The translations under genes were made by a program, and so were the position numbers. Positions 13,557-25,440 of a DNA stretch of 64,000 bases are shown piece after piece. The stretch is from Solicoccozyma terricola. Taxonomy: Eukaryota; Basidiomycota; Tremellomycetes; Filobasidiales; Piskurozymaceae. The notes beneath the pieces were generated by a model that saw only the letters and a list, made by a program, of their open reading frames with translations, did no database searches and was not told the origin of the DNA. The number at the start of each line of letters is the position of its first letter. Position 1 is the stretch's first letter. The stretch spans positions 401,475 through 465,474 of the forward strand of contig BCLD01000014.1 of NCBI GenBank assembly GCA_001600875.1, written 5' to 3'.

Positions 13557-16500
13557 TCACCGGTACTGCTGCCTCTCCTCCGATAATCGTTGCCACGTCG
13601 AATGTAAGAACATGTTCAAGGTGCTAATCAGCTGCCTTCCAATCTGTTGTCACGGTCATCATTGATCATTAGCAACCAGCACCGGCCACATCGCATAGGC
13701 AAACTCACCATCGTCGATTGCAAGCGGTCTAAAAGATCGATTACAGCGTTCTTAACTGCATCGGATCGATGGAAAAGTCCAAGCGCTATTGGCATGAGGC
13801 CGCCGAGGTGCATAGGTAATTGTGCGAGGAGCTAGATCAGAGGTGCCAAAATTAGGGGGGCGCTTACACACATGACGGCCGTCAATCACTTGCCTCAATG
13901 ACCTGCTCGTACGTATTGACGGCGTTGCCGAGTGAACAGTATATCAGCTCAGCTTCTGCCTCAGACATGTTCTTTGCGTTCCGGAGCCGCGAGAGCTGAT
14001 AATGAAGATCGAACCCCTTGATAGTTCGGTTTGCAAGGTCCGCTTGAAAGTCCTGTAAGAGCGGTAAAGTGTAAGGCCCAATGCTGCCACCGAAACTATT
14101 CGCAGTCCACCCACGGCTCTCCAATACAGATAGCTCTTCGACTTCCGCCAACCTTCTATCCGTGGAAGATTCAGGTTCATCTCTTTGGTCTTCACTGCAT
14201 CGTCTGGGAATACCATGCCGCTACCTAGTCGACCATGTGACGCCGCACGCGAAGTAAAGCCGATCTTCGTGGTACCGCTCACATCCTGCTCATATCTTGC
14301 CGCGAGCCGGACAAATCGAGCAAAATAATCCGCGAACTTTGCGCGGATAACCGTCTCGCCAATATGAGACGCAATGCTGGAGGTAATCTGAAATGGGAAC
14401 AAGCCTTAGCTATCGAGATCCAAGGTGGGAAGAGCATGCCGCGCCACTCACGTCTTCGATAAATAGCGTATCCGTCGTCTCCCCTTTGACGTCAAGTCGT
14501 CCATCTTTCATTGAGTTCATCGCTGAGACCGCGGGCATCACATCCTCCTCCGTCTTGCTGGCCACTGAATGAGCCAAGCTCGACATGCTCTGATTGTCAG
14601 AGTGCATTGATAGCATCTCCGCCTTGCCAATCTCCTTCGAAACGATGATCTTTCCAGTCTCCATATTGCAGAGCACATCCCATCGTGTGGGCAATTCCTC
14701 GAATCGAGGATTTGTCACCCCGGCAATAAAGCCGGGCATCTCTTCAAGCATATCGAGTCCAGCAAGATTGGAATATGGGAAAGCTCGCTCGGTGAAACCA
14801 CGCAGCACCTGTCCCGTAAGAGCGCAGGTAGCGAGCACAAGATTAGCTACCTTGCCGGCCGGCTGACCATGTCCGAGGAAGATAATTCGCTTTTGAGTGA
14901 GCAAGGCATTCATGAGCAAGATGATGGGGTGCGTCGAGGGACCACTCGTGTGCAGGTGAGGATGATAAGGACCTGCAAACGGAGTCAAATTCGGAGGATT
15001 GAAAGTCTTAAAGAGATTGATGACAGAGTACTGAAAGACAAGTGCTTGCATAAGCCACCGATCCGTTTCCACTCCAGCGACGGCACTCACATCTCCTACC
15101 TCCTCCTCAAATGTCGATAGAGGAATCCGAATCGGTATATTCAAACCCTTAAACCTTGCTGACGTATCAAAAAAGTGTGTATCCCGTTTATTCATAGCAT
15201 GTAGCTGCGGCATACTGCCAGGAGGTTGTTCCAACCCTCCTCTTGCAGAAGGAGCTCTTGGACGACCAATACCCAGGGCATTTTGTTGCAATTCCCGGGG
15301 TGGAGTAGATTGGGATTGTTGAAACACCTGCGCAGCTGGAGACGAGTTTCTAGACGAATCGGATTCGCGTAAGGAAACACGACTAGACTTGCGCAATCGA
15401 CTGGCGATACTGCCCTTTGATCGCGAGGTATGCGAGCTGTCCTCGGTTTGCTGATCCCACTCGAATCTAGATGCGGAAGCCGCTGCAGAGGGAATGACAT
15501 ACACACCTCCACCTGCACTCATGCTTCGTCCTTCTCCGGGCTCAGCGCTATGCCGATCAATAGAGGTAGATTCCATCACTTCTCCGAGGTCTTCAACATC
15601 CCCTTCTCCCACATTGAAGGCATTTCCAATCGCCGTCATGCCTTTGGGATCGGTCAGGTCTGCAAACCGATCCTCAAAGAGGACCTTACTCTCCGACGCG
15701 CGCAGGATGAGCTTTTCGTTGCGAGACAGAGTTGGACAACCTTTCATGGGGATCGCGTTGAGGGAATCAAAGAGCCGGGATAGGACAGCTGGATTCGGCG
15801 AGGTAAAATATTCGTCGAGAGCGAGGAGAAGTAGAGGCTGTTGGTTGGGGTGGTGTCGTCAGCAAGCATTTCATCTTGCTCGGAAGTAAGCACTCTCCCA
15901 CCTTGTAGATTTGAATGTATGGATTGCTTGTGCAAATGGCCAATGCTTTCACCAAAGCACCTCTAAGCAATATTCACATCGACTAGATCAGTCTGTTTTA
16001 TTCGAACACTACGATATCACTTTCACTCACCTTCGCGCCGTCTTATCCTCCTTCATCCTGACACAATTCAACACGAACAACATCTCTCCCACCCCTGACT
16101 TCTGAGCTGCCGAGGTCTTAGGCTGCGCACTTCCTTCAACTGCGATTTCCACACTCCCAGCTTTGGCATTGGAGTCGAGCATATCAAGGTATGACATACT
16201 CGATACTGACGTGGGAGATAGATGACGTCCGGGAGATTCGTGGGCAAGCACAGGAGCAACGGCGTTCGCTCGCGTTTGGTTCAGGTAGAAGATGGTCCAG
16301 TCTTCGGGACGGAGATGTGCGCCATCTGGAAGCATGAGCTCGGCGAGAGTGCTGGTCGAAAATAAACGCAATTCAGTTGTGCGAAAACTGAGGAATCCCA
16401 AGGACCCGATCGACTCACTGTTCATCAGTCCCAGTCGGGAATGGATATTGTTGAGCCAAAGTGGCACCAGCATCGATATCAAACTCTGCCAACAGGACGA

Positions 16501-16822
16501 ATTTGACTGGTTCTTCCTCATCTCCTTCTGGTTGATTAAAATTGATACCATTCTCTATGGCGCTCGAATTGAATGGTTTTACATGATGGGAGTGAGAGTT
16601 GGTTGATTGCGATAGCGTATGAGCATGTGAATGAGAAGAATCGGATGCACGTGAATTTGTACCTCGGGAGATGGACGATGGAGTGGAAGGAGTAGGACCA
16701 TATTTCGGAGGAGCTCTAGGAGGGGTTTGAGCTGGTAGAGGGTTGGAGGAGGTGCTACGAAAGGCTGAAGGGATGTGTCGAGTATTGATAACTAGTCCTG
16801 CAGGCGCGTCCTGGTAGGACAT
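13557..16822 (-). CDS. AFI1: Afi1-type DENN-like Arf3-interacting polarity protein
   Basis: Orthologue of Afi1/Mesa, a DENN-related protein that docks Arf3/Arf6 at polarised cortical sites. ATG at 16822. After a ~95-residue disordered leader comes the Afi1 N-terminal domain (VKFVLLAEFDIDAGATLAQQ, YPFPTGTDE, then after an intron HTLAELMLPDGAHLRPEDWT, GEMLFVLNCVRMKEDKTARR). Next are PLLLLALDEYFTSP, a Ser-rich linker, a core with IPIRIPLSTFEEEVGD, LMNALLTQKRIIFLGHG and GVTNPRFEELPTRWDVLCN, and the C-terminal SPA-type region. An intron at about 14046-14107 joins YLYWRA to DFQADLANRTIKGFDLHYQL. The frame then meets a TGA at 13882-13884 unless a GC-AG intron (13833-13893) is removed. Removing it continues as LLAQLPMHLGGLMPIALGLF, a recognisable family block, and after one more intron ends ...WQRLSEERQQYR at 13557. 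The product is near 960 residues. Confidence 0.9.
13833..13893 (-). other. Predicted GC-AG intron in AFI1
   Basis: On the minus strand the exon ends ...GTCATTGAG and the intron starts GCAAGTGATT, the usual context of minor GC donors (G|GCAAGT). It ends in ATCTAG before CTCCTCGCACAA. Phase is 0 on both sides. It removes an in-frame TGA and connects two stretches that belong to the same family domain (VNTYEQVIE to LLAQLPMHLGG). Confidence 0.75.
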
Positions 16823-17471
16823 TGCTGGACGATGAGATTGCGCCAGCCTTATGGCGAAATCATGCGTTGATGTGTAATCGATGGGATGAGAAGGGGAAGA
16901 CGCCTGGAGCTGTGGAGGAATCGAGGTGTAAACTGCAAGTGCTCTGAAAGGAGACGAGGTTCAAGGTTCAAGGAGAGGTGGTCGGGTGGTCGACAGCCAT
17001 GGAGTTGATCACGTGGTTCAGGCGATGGCATGGATGAGGATCATCGACAAAGCGTCAACACGACCCAGGAGATGCAATACATTCGAGTAGATGTCATGTC
17101 TTGCTGCATCGCGAGTTGCTGCGTATATACAAGTGTGTGAAGCATCTTGCATCAAGGCTGCACCAGCAAGATGGGAGCTGGATGAGTCCGTTCTACCGTC
17201 CAATGCGAGGATGCCTTGCCGGGCGTAGACTGGTCCTCTCCTGATGACTTCATTCTTCCGTCGTCTCGTGTCGTTATGTCGTTCGCTGCATGCCATGGAC
17301 GATTAACGGCTTTCGTCTACAGGTCCTCGCTGATCAAGACCAGCGTAGTCTTGCTGATCCCATTGAAACCTCCTCTTTTCGTCGCAACCCCATAAATTCT
17401 CATCATTTCCAGCCTGTGATTGCGACTGTAATGTATGATTTTCTCCATACACCGAGCATCTATGCTTCCAT
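16823..17471. other. Intergenic: CMC1 3' flank and AFI1 promoter
   Basis: About 650 bp between the CMC1 stop and the AFI1 start, both genes on the minus strand. Several short open frames conflict with each other and none shows a family signature. Nothing else recognised. Confidence 0.45.
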
Positions 17472-18343
17472 CTACTTCCTCTCAGGATGCTCAGCTTTCC
17501 ATATAGCCTCTTTCCGTCTTTCATCTCTATGAAGGATGTAGTCTTTCTTCATTTCGTCGATGCGTTCAATGTCGAGGCTGAAGTGGGAGGGATAGTCAGA
17601 TCGATCGATGAGAATTGATCCGTCGTTTAACAGGGATTGATGGTGAAGAGTTGGATCCAGGTTAGAGGTAGTCGTCGCGGAGAGAATAATGGCGAGGGAG
17701 TGACAGATGAGGAGATCGTGGGTTTGATGATACATTGCAAGTTACAATTTTATCGTCCGGGAGGTTCATGAGCCCGAGAAGGATGTCAAACAGTCGATGG
17801 GTCGAAAGGAAGATGTCGAGGAATATTCGGGTGTCAGCCAACCCAATCAAAATTTCTTACACTTTCACTCAACCACTCACTAATCCCTCATGCAGTTCTT
17901 CATCGTGGTCAATCGACTATTACATGCCCACAGGACCGATACTGTTCGACCGGTAGCACAAGCAGCGAAATCTAGCACATCAAAGAACAGCATGTCAGCT
18001 TGACATCAGAAAGCCAAGTGATCGGCGGGGTATAGGCCAACGGTCGGCAATCTCACCCTTGACAACATCGTCACATGCCTTCAAGGCATCTTTCTTCCCT
18101 CGTTCGAGAATGTCGGATTCTTCTCGTCTTGAAAGGGTCTGCATTGTACTCGGCTAGCGAATGAGATCCTAGCAAGTACTCGCAATCTCTAGGGTCAATC
18201 GATGTTGTTGATGCAGAGATCGACTGACCTTTAGAGACGGTCAATTTCTGTTCAAAAGGTTGCAAGGTCTGAAATTCTGGTCCCGCTCCCACATTTTGTT
18301 TTATTTCATCGATATGCGATACAAGATCGTGCTGTAGCGTCAT
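17472..18343 (-). CDS. CMC1: Twin CX9C COX-assembly protein, Cmc1 type
   Basis: Mitochondrial intermembrane-space protein of the Cmc1 family, imported by the Mia40 relay and needed for cytochrome c oxidase assembly/copper handling in relatives. No single open frame shows it. Four exons (18343-18229, 18119-18057, 17971-17881, 17577-17472) sum to 375 nt, giving 124 residues. They restore two CX9C motifs: CDDVVKDFAAC, spanning the second intron, and CNSRLTTMKNC, separated by the family core ATGRTVSVLWA. The product continues MRDYLDIERIDEMKKDYI and ends in a basic helix RDERRKEAIWKAEHPERK. The first acceptor (AAG at 18120) is weak; a GAG three bases upstream would add one Glu in the same frame. 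The third intron is unusually long, 303 bp. The ATG at 18343 lies only 142 bp past the KOG1 stop; an in-frame ATG at 18466 exists but gives a non-family extension. Confidence 0.85.
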
Positions 18344-18485
18344 TATGAAACGAGTAGTGCACGATATGCCTAGGTGTATATGGCTTGATGCGTCCAAAAA
18401 TCCCTGCAAGACCATTTCCTCCACCATGTGTGGAGTCCAAGAAATCCCGTACATTTTCTCTACCAATCATTGAAAGCCTGCAAAC

Positions 18486-21400
18486 TTACGCGATATCATC
18501 GCTTGGCTTTTTGTCGTAACTAACTAGACCGACTCCACCGTAAGCGTGATCAAATCCTCCGACAGCAAGGACTAGTTCGTTCTGGAGAAGTTCGGAGGAA
18601 AAAATGGCTCAGCGAAGGACAGTACAAAGAAGAAACATCTCCACTCACAGGATGGAACACCATCGCGTTCATTCCAGCTCCAAATGGTCTTTCGTTCTTT
18701 CTACCTGCCAATTGAGCTGCTACTGCCGCTGCCGAACCAACGGCGTTGACTGACCCTCCCATGGTTGCGATGTCACCTCGCAGAATCGTATCACTCAGCC
18801 GAGTAGGTTTCCCGGACAAAGACCCGTTGATTCCATTCCTTGCTCCCATCCCAGCGTATCCAGAATCAAACTGGCTGCCCGCCATCATGTCCATCTCCAG
18901 GTTCGCCATATCTGCCAATCGCCAGACAGCTAGTCTCTGCGACTTGCCATTCGAATAGCCCTGACCTGACGATGAAATTCCTCCGTGGCGACCACCGTTG
19001 ACCGAGTTGACATCGACATGCGAGCCTCCGTACATGGAGCCGTAAGATCTGGTCGGAGCTGACGTCGCCGCAAATATACGCGAATGTTGGTGCACCGCAA
19101 GAGAGGACAGACCATTAGGGGAGACCATGGTCGACGACAAGGCGGACTCGGACATGCGGAGGTCAAACACCTTGATCTCGCCGTTCATGCTATATCGTAG
19201 CCATAATTAGGTTCCAGGCTCCCACCTGAATCTTAAACGCTTGACTTACCTTCCGGTGATCAACTCCCCGTCGTTCCTCAACCAAACGCTTTGCAGCCAT
19301 GTATTATGCTGCCTCATCACCTTGATCAATCCAGTTTCCTCAGTCTCTGCCAAGCCTACCCGCTTGTCGAATACTCTGATAACTCCATCGCCGAAACCAG
19401 CTACGAAAATGTCGCCTCCGCTGCTCTCGTCGGCGGAAAGTGAAGTGAGATTGGAGCCGGCTTGAGTAGGAAATGAACCTGCCAACAATTCTGTGCGAGC
19501 ATCCCAAAGGCGAATAGTACGCATATCGCCGCCGACGAGCAGTTGGCCGGGCCGTTGGGACCAGGCAGTCACGATCCCCGCAGACCTCGTGGTTGGAATT
19601 AGCTCGTCAGCGCCACGGAAGGCTGAGACCAAGGATGGCGTGGACGAAAGGTAGTCTCGCCAAATGCGGATATTGCCGTCGCCTACAGATGTCCTATCAG
19701 TGATTGTATTTCGCAAGGAGAATCGACAATGACTCACTGGCTGCTGTTAAAAGCAGTGAGGACGCAGTCTCATTGATGAAATGCATGCTCGTGGTTGAAG
19801 CAGCTCTGCCGTTGGAGTTGGAGAATCGGCTTATCCGCCGTCGGACTTTCCAGTCCCAAATGCTGTGAAAATTTTCCCAGATTAACGTTTCTCACTCCTC
19901 GTGCCGATGTTCAGCAAGTCTCACCAAATATTGTCGCCTTCGTCTGCGACAGCCAACTCTGGCTCGAATGAATGAAAGGCAAGCACGGATGGCCATGATT
20001 CATTTGCAAGTGAGCCCAGACTCGTTGTCCACGGAGAATTGGCTGCACGATCAAAAGTTCAGCTTTAGAGAATCAAATCCCTCAAGCACGGCAACTGACC
20101 TGCTACCTGGTCTTCTCCTCGCGTACGCTCCATCATCTTCTGGTTTCTTTGATGACGCCAGGTTTGCTCGTTGTATTTGACGCTTCCAGGCTCATCAGCA
20201 TCAGGAATCTAGAATCTCCGTCATCAGTATTCTACCGACCAAGTTGTCGCTTCGTCATCCTCACCTTCATCTGCGGCTCCTTATAATACTCCATGCTGTA
20301 GTCGTACAGATCGCTTCGCAGAGGTAGAACATCATCTTTCACCTCCTTTGCTACCATTCCCAAACCCAGCTCATGAGGTTGAGGCATGCCAGCATTGGCT
20401 GACTTTCCATCCGCTCCTCCACCTGCTTGTGATTTGGAGGTTCGGCGTATACGCAACCTCTCCATATCCTCCTCAGTCAACGCTTCAATGACATGCGCCG
20501 CGTCAAATTTGACCTCCGTTCGCGGTCGTCCCGCTGCACTTGAGGCTTTAGACGTGAGGTGCAATTGAGAATAAGTGGACAGGACGTTTCCGTGCGAGGA
20601 CGTACGTTCCACAGGCTTCTGCCTTTCAGCTGATTGTGACATGCTTTCCGCACGAGCTAGAGGGTAAGGAGGAACGTAGTTCGCGATGTGTAGTGGGTTA
20701 CCCTTCGATGAATTCGGCTTCCTTTCCGCGGTTTCAGGATTGTCCGAGCCATCAACCGACCCTTGGTCATCGTGAGGAGGCGGTGTGGCATATCCCGTCA
20801 TAGTGGCTAAGTTTCTGAAAGCGTTGACAACCGAATTAGTCCTCTTTAGTGTCGATGTCACGCGGGACGCAGAAGAGGATCCCGTATCAGAACGCTTGAT
20901 GGGTGGTTGTGCAGGGAACGACCCGGTGTCAGGGGTCTGTGGAGTGCTAAGTTGTACCAGCGAGGGAGAATGTAGGCCTGCATGTGCCATCTTCGACGTG
21001 GTTGGCCTGGTCTTCTCCATATAATGCTGCGCGCGTAGGGTTGAGCCTCTTGCCCGAGTGAAAGCCGAATCGAGAAGTAACGCGATCACATAGTCCACTA
21101 CAGTGCACGCCAGCGTAGCCACCTCAGGGTGAGGATCCACGGACAAATCCAGCAATGCAGCGAACATCAATTTGAAAGTCAACAAGATGGTGATGTTCTC
21201 GCTGTGCTCCATTTCGCTTCGCTCCGAGCGAGATCCCCATGCCACGAATGCCCTAGCCACGATGCTGTCGCCGTCGACATCAGTATGATCGGATACCTCA
21301 GGGTCCAGTGAACGGTTCTCCTGCTCGTGATAAGCCCACGCTGCTGCCACGAACCACCCTCGCCACTCTCGGACTGCGCAACTGAGCACAACGACGAGCT

Positions 21401-24201
21401 CCTTGCGAACCAGGGGACTGGCGTCCACCTTAGTTTGCAGCACGCAAGCTTGCGCAACGCCGCACTCCAGTTTGAGTTGACGGCGTTCCGACAACGAGAC
21501 TTGACCGCCAGTTCCACCACCACCCTTCGGCTCATTGTTGGCATCTGAAGGCATCCCAGTCGCGCCGAGAAATGTCCCAAGAGCATACATCGAAGCAGCC
21601 CGAACCTCAGCCGACTCGTCTTTGAGGGCCAAAAGCAGCTCGTCTTGATATCCCTCGCGTATAGCCAACATTTTGGCATCGTCATTCCCATCGGCCCATA
21701 CCTGAGCGATGCAGAGAGCGCTCCACTGTTTGAGAAGCCAGTCCTCGTTTGACCTAAGCGCTTCAAAACAGGATTTGAAGATATCCTGGGACATGCAAGC
21801 CATCTGGCCCTGCCTATAACCTCGACAGACCATGCTGAGGATGAAGGCGCACATGGCTCGATGCTCGTCGATGTTGGGCATGAGGAGCGGAGGTGCCGTC
21901 GGTGGCTGAGGTGCCAGCACACGAGAAAAGTACGCGAAGCCGTTGTCCTTGAGGAGGTCCACCTGGCAGGAGCGGTCCACAGCTAGAATCCGGGCCCAAA
22001 TAAAGATGAGAACCGGTTTTAGATCGACGGCCGGTGATTGCAGCAGCTTCTGCACGTAGGGAAATATACCGATAGAAAGCGCAAGGTGAACTGCCCATGG
22101 TCCCAAATCGACGAACTTGGAAAGGAGAATCAGAGCGCGTAGCCGATGCGCCTGGGATAACAAGACCTGTAGGACGATCGGCAGTTGATCTGGCGGCTTT
22201 CTTGCTGCACCCAAAAGCTTGGGCTGAAGAGACAGGTGACTTGACACGCTTCCACCCTGTTGCAACCATACTTCGAAAGCTTTGAGGTGCTCGCCAAAGA
22301 ACTTTGATGGCTGGTAGACATACTGGGGTGGAGCTCCCGGGTTCTGTTTGGCGAAATTTTCAGCGTCCAACAGCGCCGGAAGTTGCGCTAAGCAAGCATC
22401 CACCGCGAGATCCCAGGATTGCCAGAGAGGATGATTGTGGGTAGCGGGGAGTTCTGGATGTGACATCGGCGTGCAGTGATAAGCTCGCATGATTCGTTCA
22501 GCGAGCAGGAAATTACGGAAAAGCGCGGCGACTAGTAAGTCTTGTCTGAACAAGCGCTTGAAGATGTCTCGGGGGAAGACGAGCCAAGCGATAGTGTCGG
22601 TCACAGCCGTGAATATCCAGTTGAGCTCTCCAAGAGGGGTCCGTCTGTCCTTGAGGTCACCGGGTATCTTCATGACGCTGTCCACCGTCACTTTCCCTCG
22701 CGCATCTTTTTCATCGACGTTGACACGGAGAGGATCTTGCAGGACGAAGAAACGGAGGGCGATCTCAATCGGACTTGTCAAACAACAAGTGAAGAGGTCC
22801 GCAGGCAGATCAGGTGTCATCGGCAGGACCTGATCCGCTTGACATGCTGCAAGATGTATGCAATCCATGAACGGCGTGAAGGCTGATGGAGCCGGTTGTG
22901 GTTGTCCATTCGAATCATCCGGATTTGTCGCTGACTTGCCACCCGCCTTGTCGTTCACAGCATCATCATCTCGACGGCGTGCCCACCTATTGAAGTTCTG
23001 GATGATATTACCAGCCGCTGAACAATCCCAGACGAAGATGCAAGGACTGGGCGTGTGAGATGGAGGTTTGAGCCCTTGGGATCTCGCCACAGAGTCGAGC
23101 CAGGATCACTTACCTTCCGAGCCAACTTTGCAAATCATACAGACTGACAGGGATGTATTGCGTGTAGTCTGGAGAATAAATCATAGGTGGGGACTGCTCT
23201 CGATTGAGAGCGAACACGATGCTCCTCACTTTTGTTGAATACCCAAATCTCTCCAGAAGTTGTCGGCTTCGGTACTCCGTGTCCATTGTAGTACATCAGC
23301 ACCCTTTCCTCTTTAGCTGACTTCCTTAGAGATAAGCAGAATTTCTTGGTCTCTTCTACAGACGGATCAAGGTACTGTAAGGTAGGAAAAGAGTGCGTCA
23401 GGATGATAACCGATCGGGCCACAGTCTATATTTCCACGTACCTGCTTGTAACGGACTTTCGGACTGAGCGTCTCGAACTGTTGTTGCAGATCTAGGTATG
23501 AAAGCAGAGTCATTAGCAAGCTAATAAAAATCATCGTCCAATTTTCGCCGACGTACTTCTACCGATTCCTTCCAACGCTTTGTTTCCAGGTAATCCTCCA
23601 GGATCTACCCAACATTCTAGCTTCGCACACGGCTGAGTTTTGACGACATCAGGTGGATCTACTCCGATGTTCAAGCATAGCGTGAGAGCAGCCGAGAAGG
23701 TTTTGAGCCTTGATCTAAGCCTCCAAGCAAGAGCTGGTGGATAGAGGATCGATGTCAGTGTCTCAATCTAAAGCAGCAAGGTAATACATAACGCCCACCT
23801 GCTTGTTCTTCTGCGTTCATATCTCTAGGATTACCACTTGTCAAATGTCGTTTATTGGCCCAATGTTGCATCCCATCTCCTAACCCAGTGAGTTCTGCTT
23901 CTCCAGCCATCGCAAGGTCTTCTGGAAATTCGCCCTTTGCAAACGACTCGATATTGATGTTGCCATTAGCATAGCTGCGCCGTCTCCTCCATTCATTCAA
24001 GGATTGACTGTCATGATAGTCGTCATCGTCATCGTGAGCTCTAGCCTGGTGGGCCGCAGCGAAAGTGGTGATGGCAGGATGCGGAGAAGGGAGGACGGCA
24101 GGAGCTTGAGCCGTTGATGATGCATCACGAGAGTAGTGGAGAGTTCCTGAAGACATTCCTGTCATTCCGTTGGCTGCTGAGACGGTGGCTGCAGCAGCCA
24201 T
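18486..24201 (-). CDS. KOG1: TORC1 scaffold subunit Kog1/Raptor
   Basis: Raptor orthologue, the substrate-presenting subunit of TORC1. The product is about 1,580 residues from roughly a dozen exons, most of it in one 952-codon exon (20232-23090). N-terminus: disordered leader, then [20 protein letters not shown], and after splicing the caspase-like RNC domain with [60 protein letters not shown] and [20 protein letters not shown]. The usual caspase cysteine position is DCSAAG, as in Raptors. The middle is HEAT repeats ([20 protein letters not shown]) and a Ser-rich linker. The C-terminus is a WD40 propeller: [65 protein letters not shown] and [18 protein letters not shown]. The stop is TAA at 18486. 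ATG at 24201 is preferred; an in-frame ATG at 24363 would add 54 non-conserved residues and run far into the promoter shared with TAF10. Confidence 0.95.
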
Positions 24202-24494
24202 GGCGTCGAAAGGGAGTAGATAGAGGAGGTCGAAGGAGAGCCCTCGCCAGATTGCCAGAGAGGTGGTGGCGAAGCTGTTGGCGAAGATGTACGTCGATGC
24301 AGCATGCACACACGAGCACCCCCCTTGGGAGGTCCGAGATGCCGGTGACGGGGATCTGGTCACGTGACCGCCTCCGCTCGAGAGTCCAACGTCCCATTGA
24401 TGTTGGTGACATCGAATGCATCTTCACCGCCATCACCGCTGCCACAATCCCCCGATCAGCTGCATAGTGGATCCCGTTGGAGAGTATATTGACC

Positions 24495-25252
24495 ATGTCA
24501 TCATCCTCTCAGGCCGCTGGCGGATTCTCCGGGCCATCCTTCACCTCGTCGTCTCAAGCTATTCCATCGCAGGCACAACCTGCACAATCGACAGAGAAAG
24601 GCAAGGAACGGGACGTGTCAGCTGTTGATGGCAAGAAAGAAGCAGAGTTCAAGAAGAGAGACAAGACGTTGGGAGAGTTTATGGTTATGCTGGATGACTA
24701 CAAGCCCCTGGTACGTTAACTGAGCTCGCTATTACGGGCTACCTGCTAAATCCTGGAGATTTGGTTGCCTCCACAGATACCGGACGAGGTCACCGACTAC
24801 TACCTGCAAAAATCTGGTTTCGAGTGCGACGATCCCAGACTGTAAGCATCCGATGTATACATCGGGTATAGCAAGATGTGATTTAAAACTCTATTTTCCC
24901 TTCCATCACAGACGCAACCTCCTCTCCCTAGCTACTCAGAAATTCATCTCCGACATCGCCACCGACGCATTCCATTACGCCAAGCTCCGAGGAAACATCA
25001 CCGGTGTATCCAACTCATCCATCCCAGCACCGTCATCCGCTAACACGCAAGGAAAGGGTAAAGATAAAGCTGGAGCGGGTGGTAAAGAGAAAGCGGCGGA
25101 GAAGGATAAGAATAGGGTGGTATTGACAATGGACGACTTGAGTTTGGCATTGGGTGATCATGGGATCAAGAGTAAGAGGCCGGATTATTGTGAGTTGGAT
25201 GGTGGCGAGCTGCAAGGTAATACAATATTGACAAAATGCTACAGATTTCTAA
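24495..25252 (+). CDS. TAF10: TFIID/SAGA subunit TAF10
   Basis: Histone-fold subunit shared by TFIID (and SAGA in relatives). Spliced length is about 195 residues. A Ser/Gln/Lys-rich N-terminus (STEKGKERDVSAVDGKKEAE) precedes the highly conserved core: TLGEFMVMLDDYKPL, then after an intron IPDEVTDYYLQKSGFECDDP, then after another intron RNLLSLATQKFISDIATDAF. The histone fold is split by a low-complexity linker (GKGKDKAGAGGKEKAAEKDK), as is common in fungal TAF10, then VVLTMDDLSLALGDHGIKSK. Reading straight through past RPDY adds a non-family tail. A GTGAGT donor at 25192 and CTACAG acceptor ending at 25244 give the expected ending RPDYYF with TAA at 25250-25252. Head-to-head with KOG1, 293 bp apart. 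Confidence 0.93.
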
Positions 25253-25440
25253 CATGCGTCAAATGACCTTTACGACTTTATCGAGCTATTGAAGCTGTTG
25301 TACCTCTATTTAGAGATCATTGTTGCATGCACATTATTCATGTCACTACGGTCATCATATGAAGATTGTACAAGTGGGTCTCATTCATAAACTACTACAA
25401 AAGTCATTAGCATTCCCGCCAGCAACGTCCTTCTGATCGA

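Noticed and set aside
13857..13893. AFI1 as a truncated pseudogene ending at the TGA at 13882
   Set aside because: A consensus GC-AG intron restores the conserved family C-terminus, so truncation is the less likely reading.
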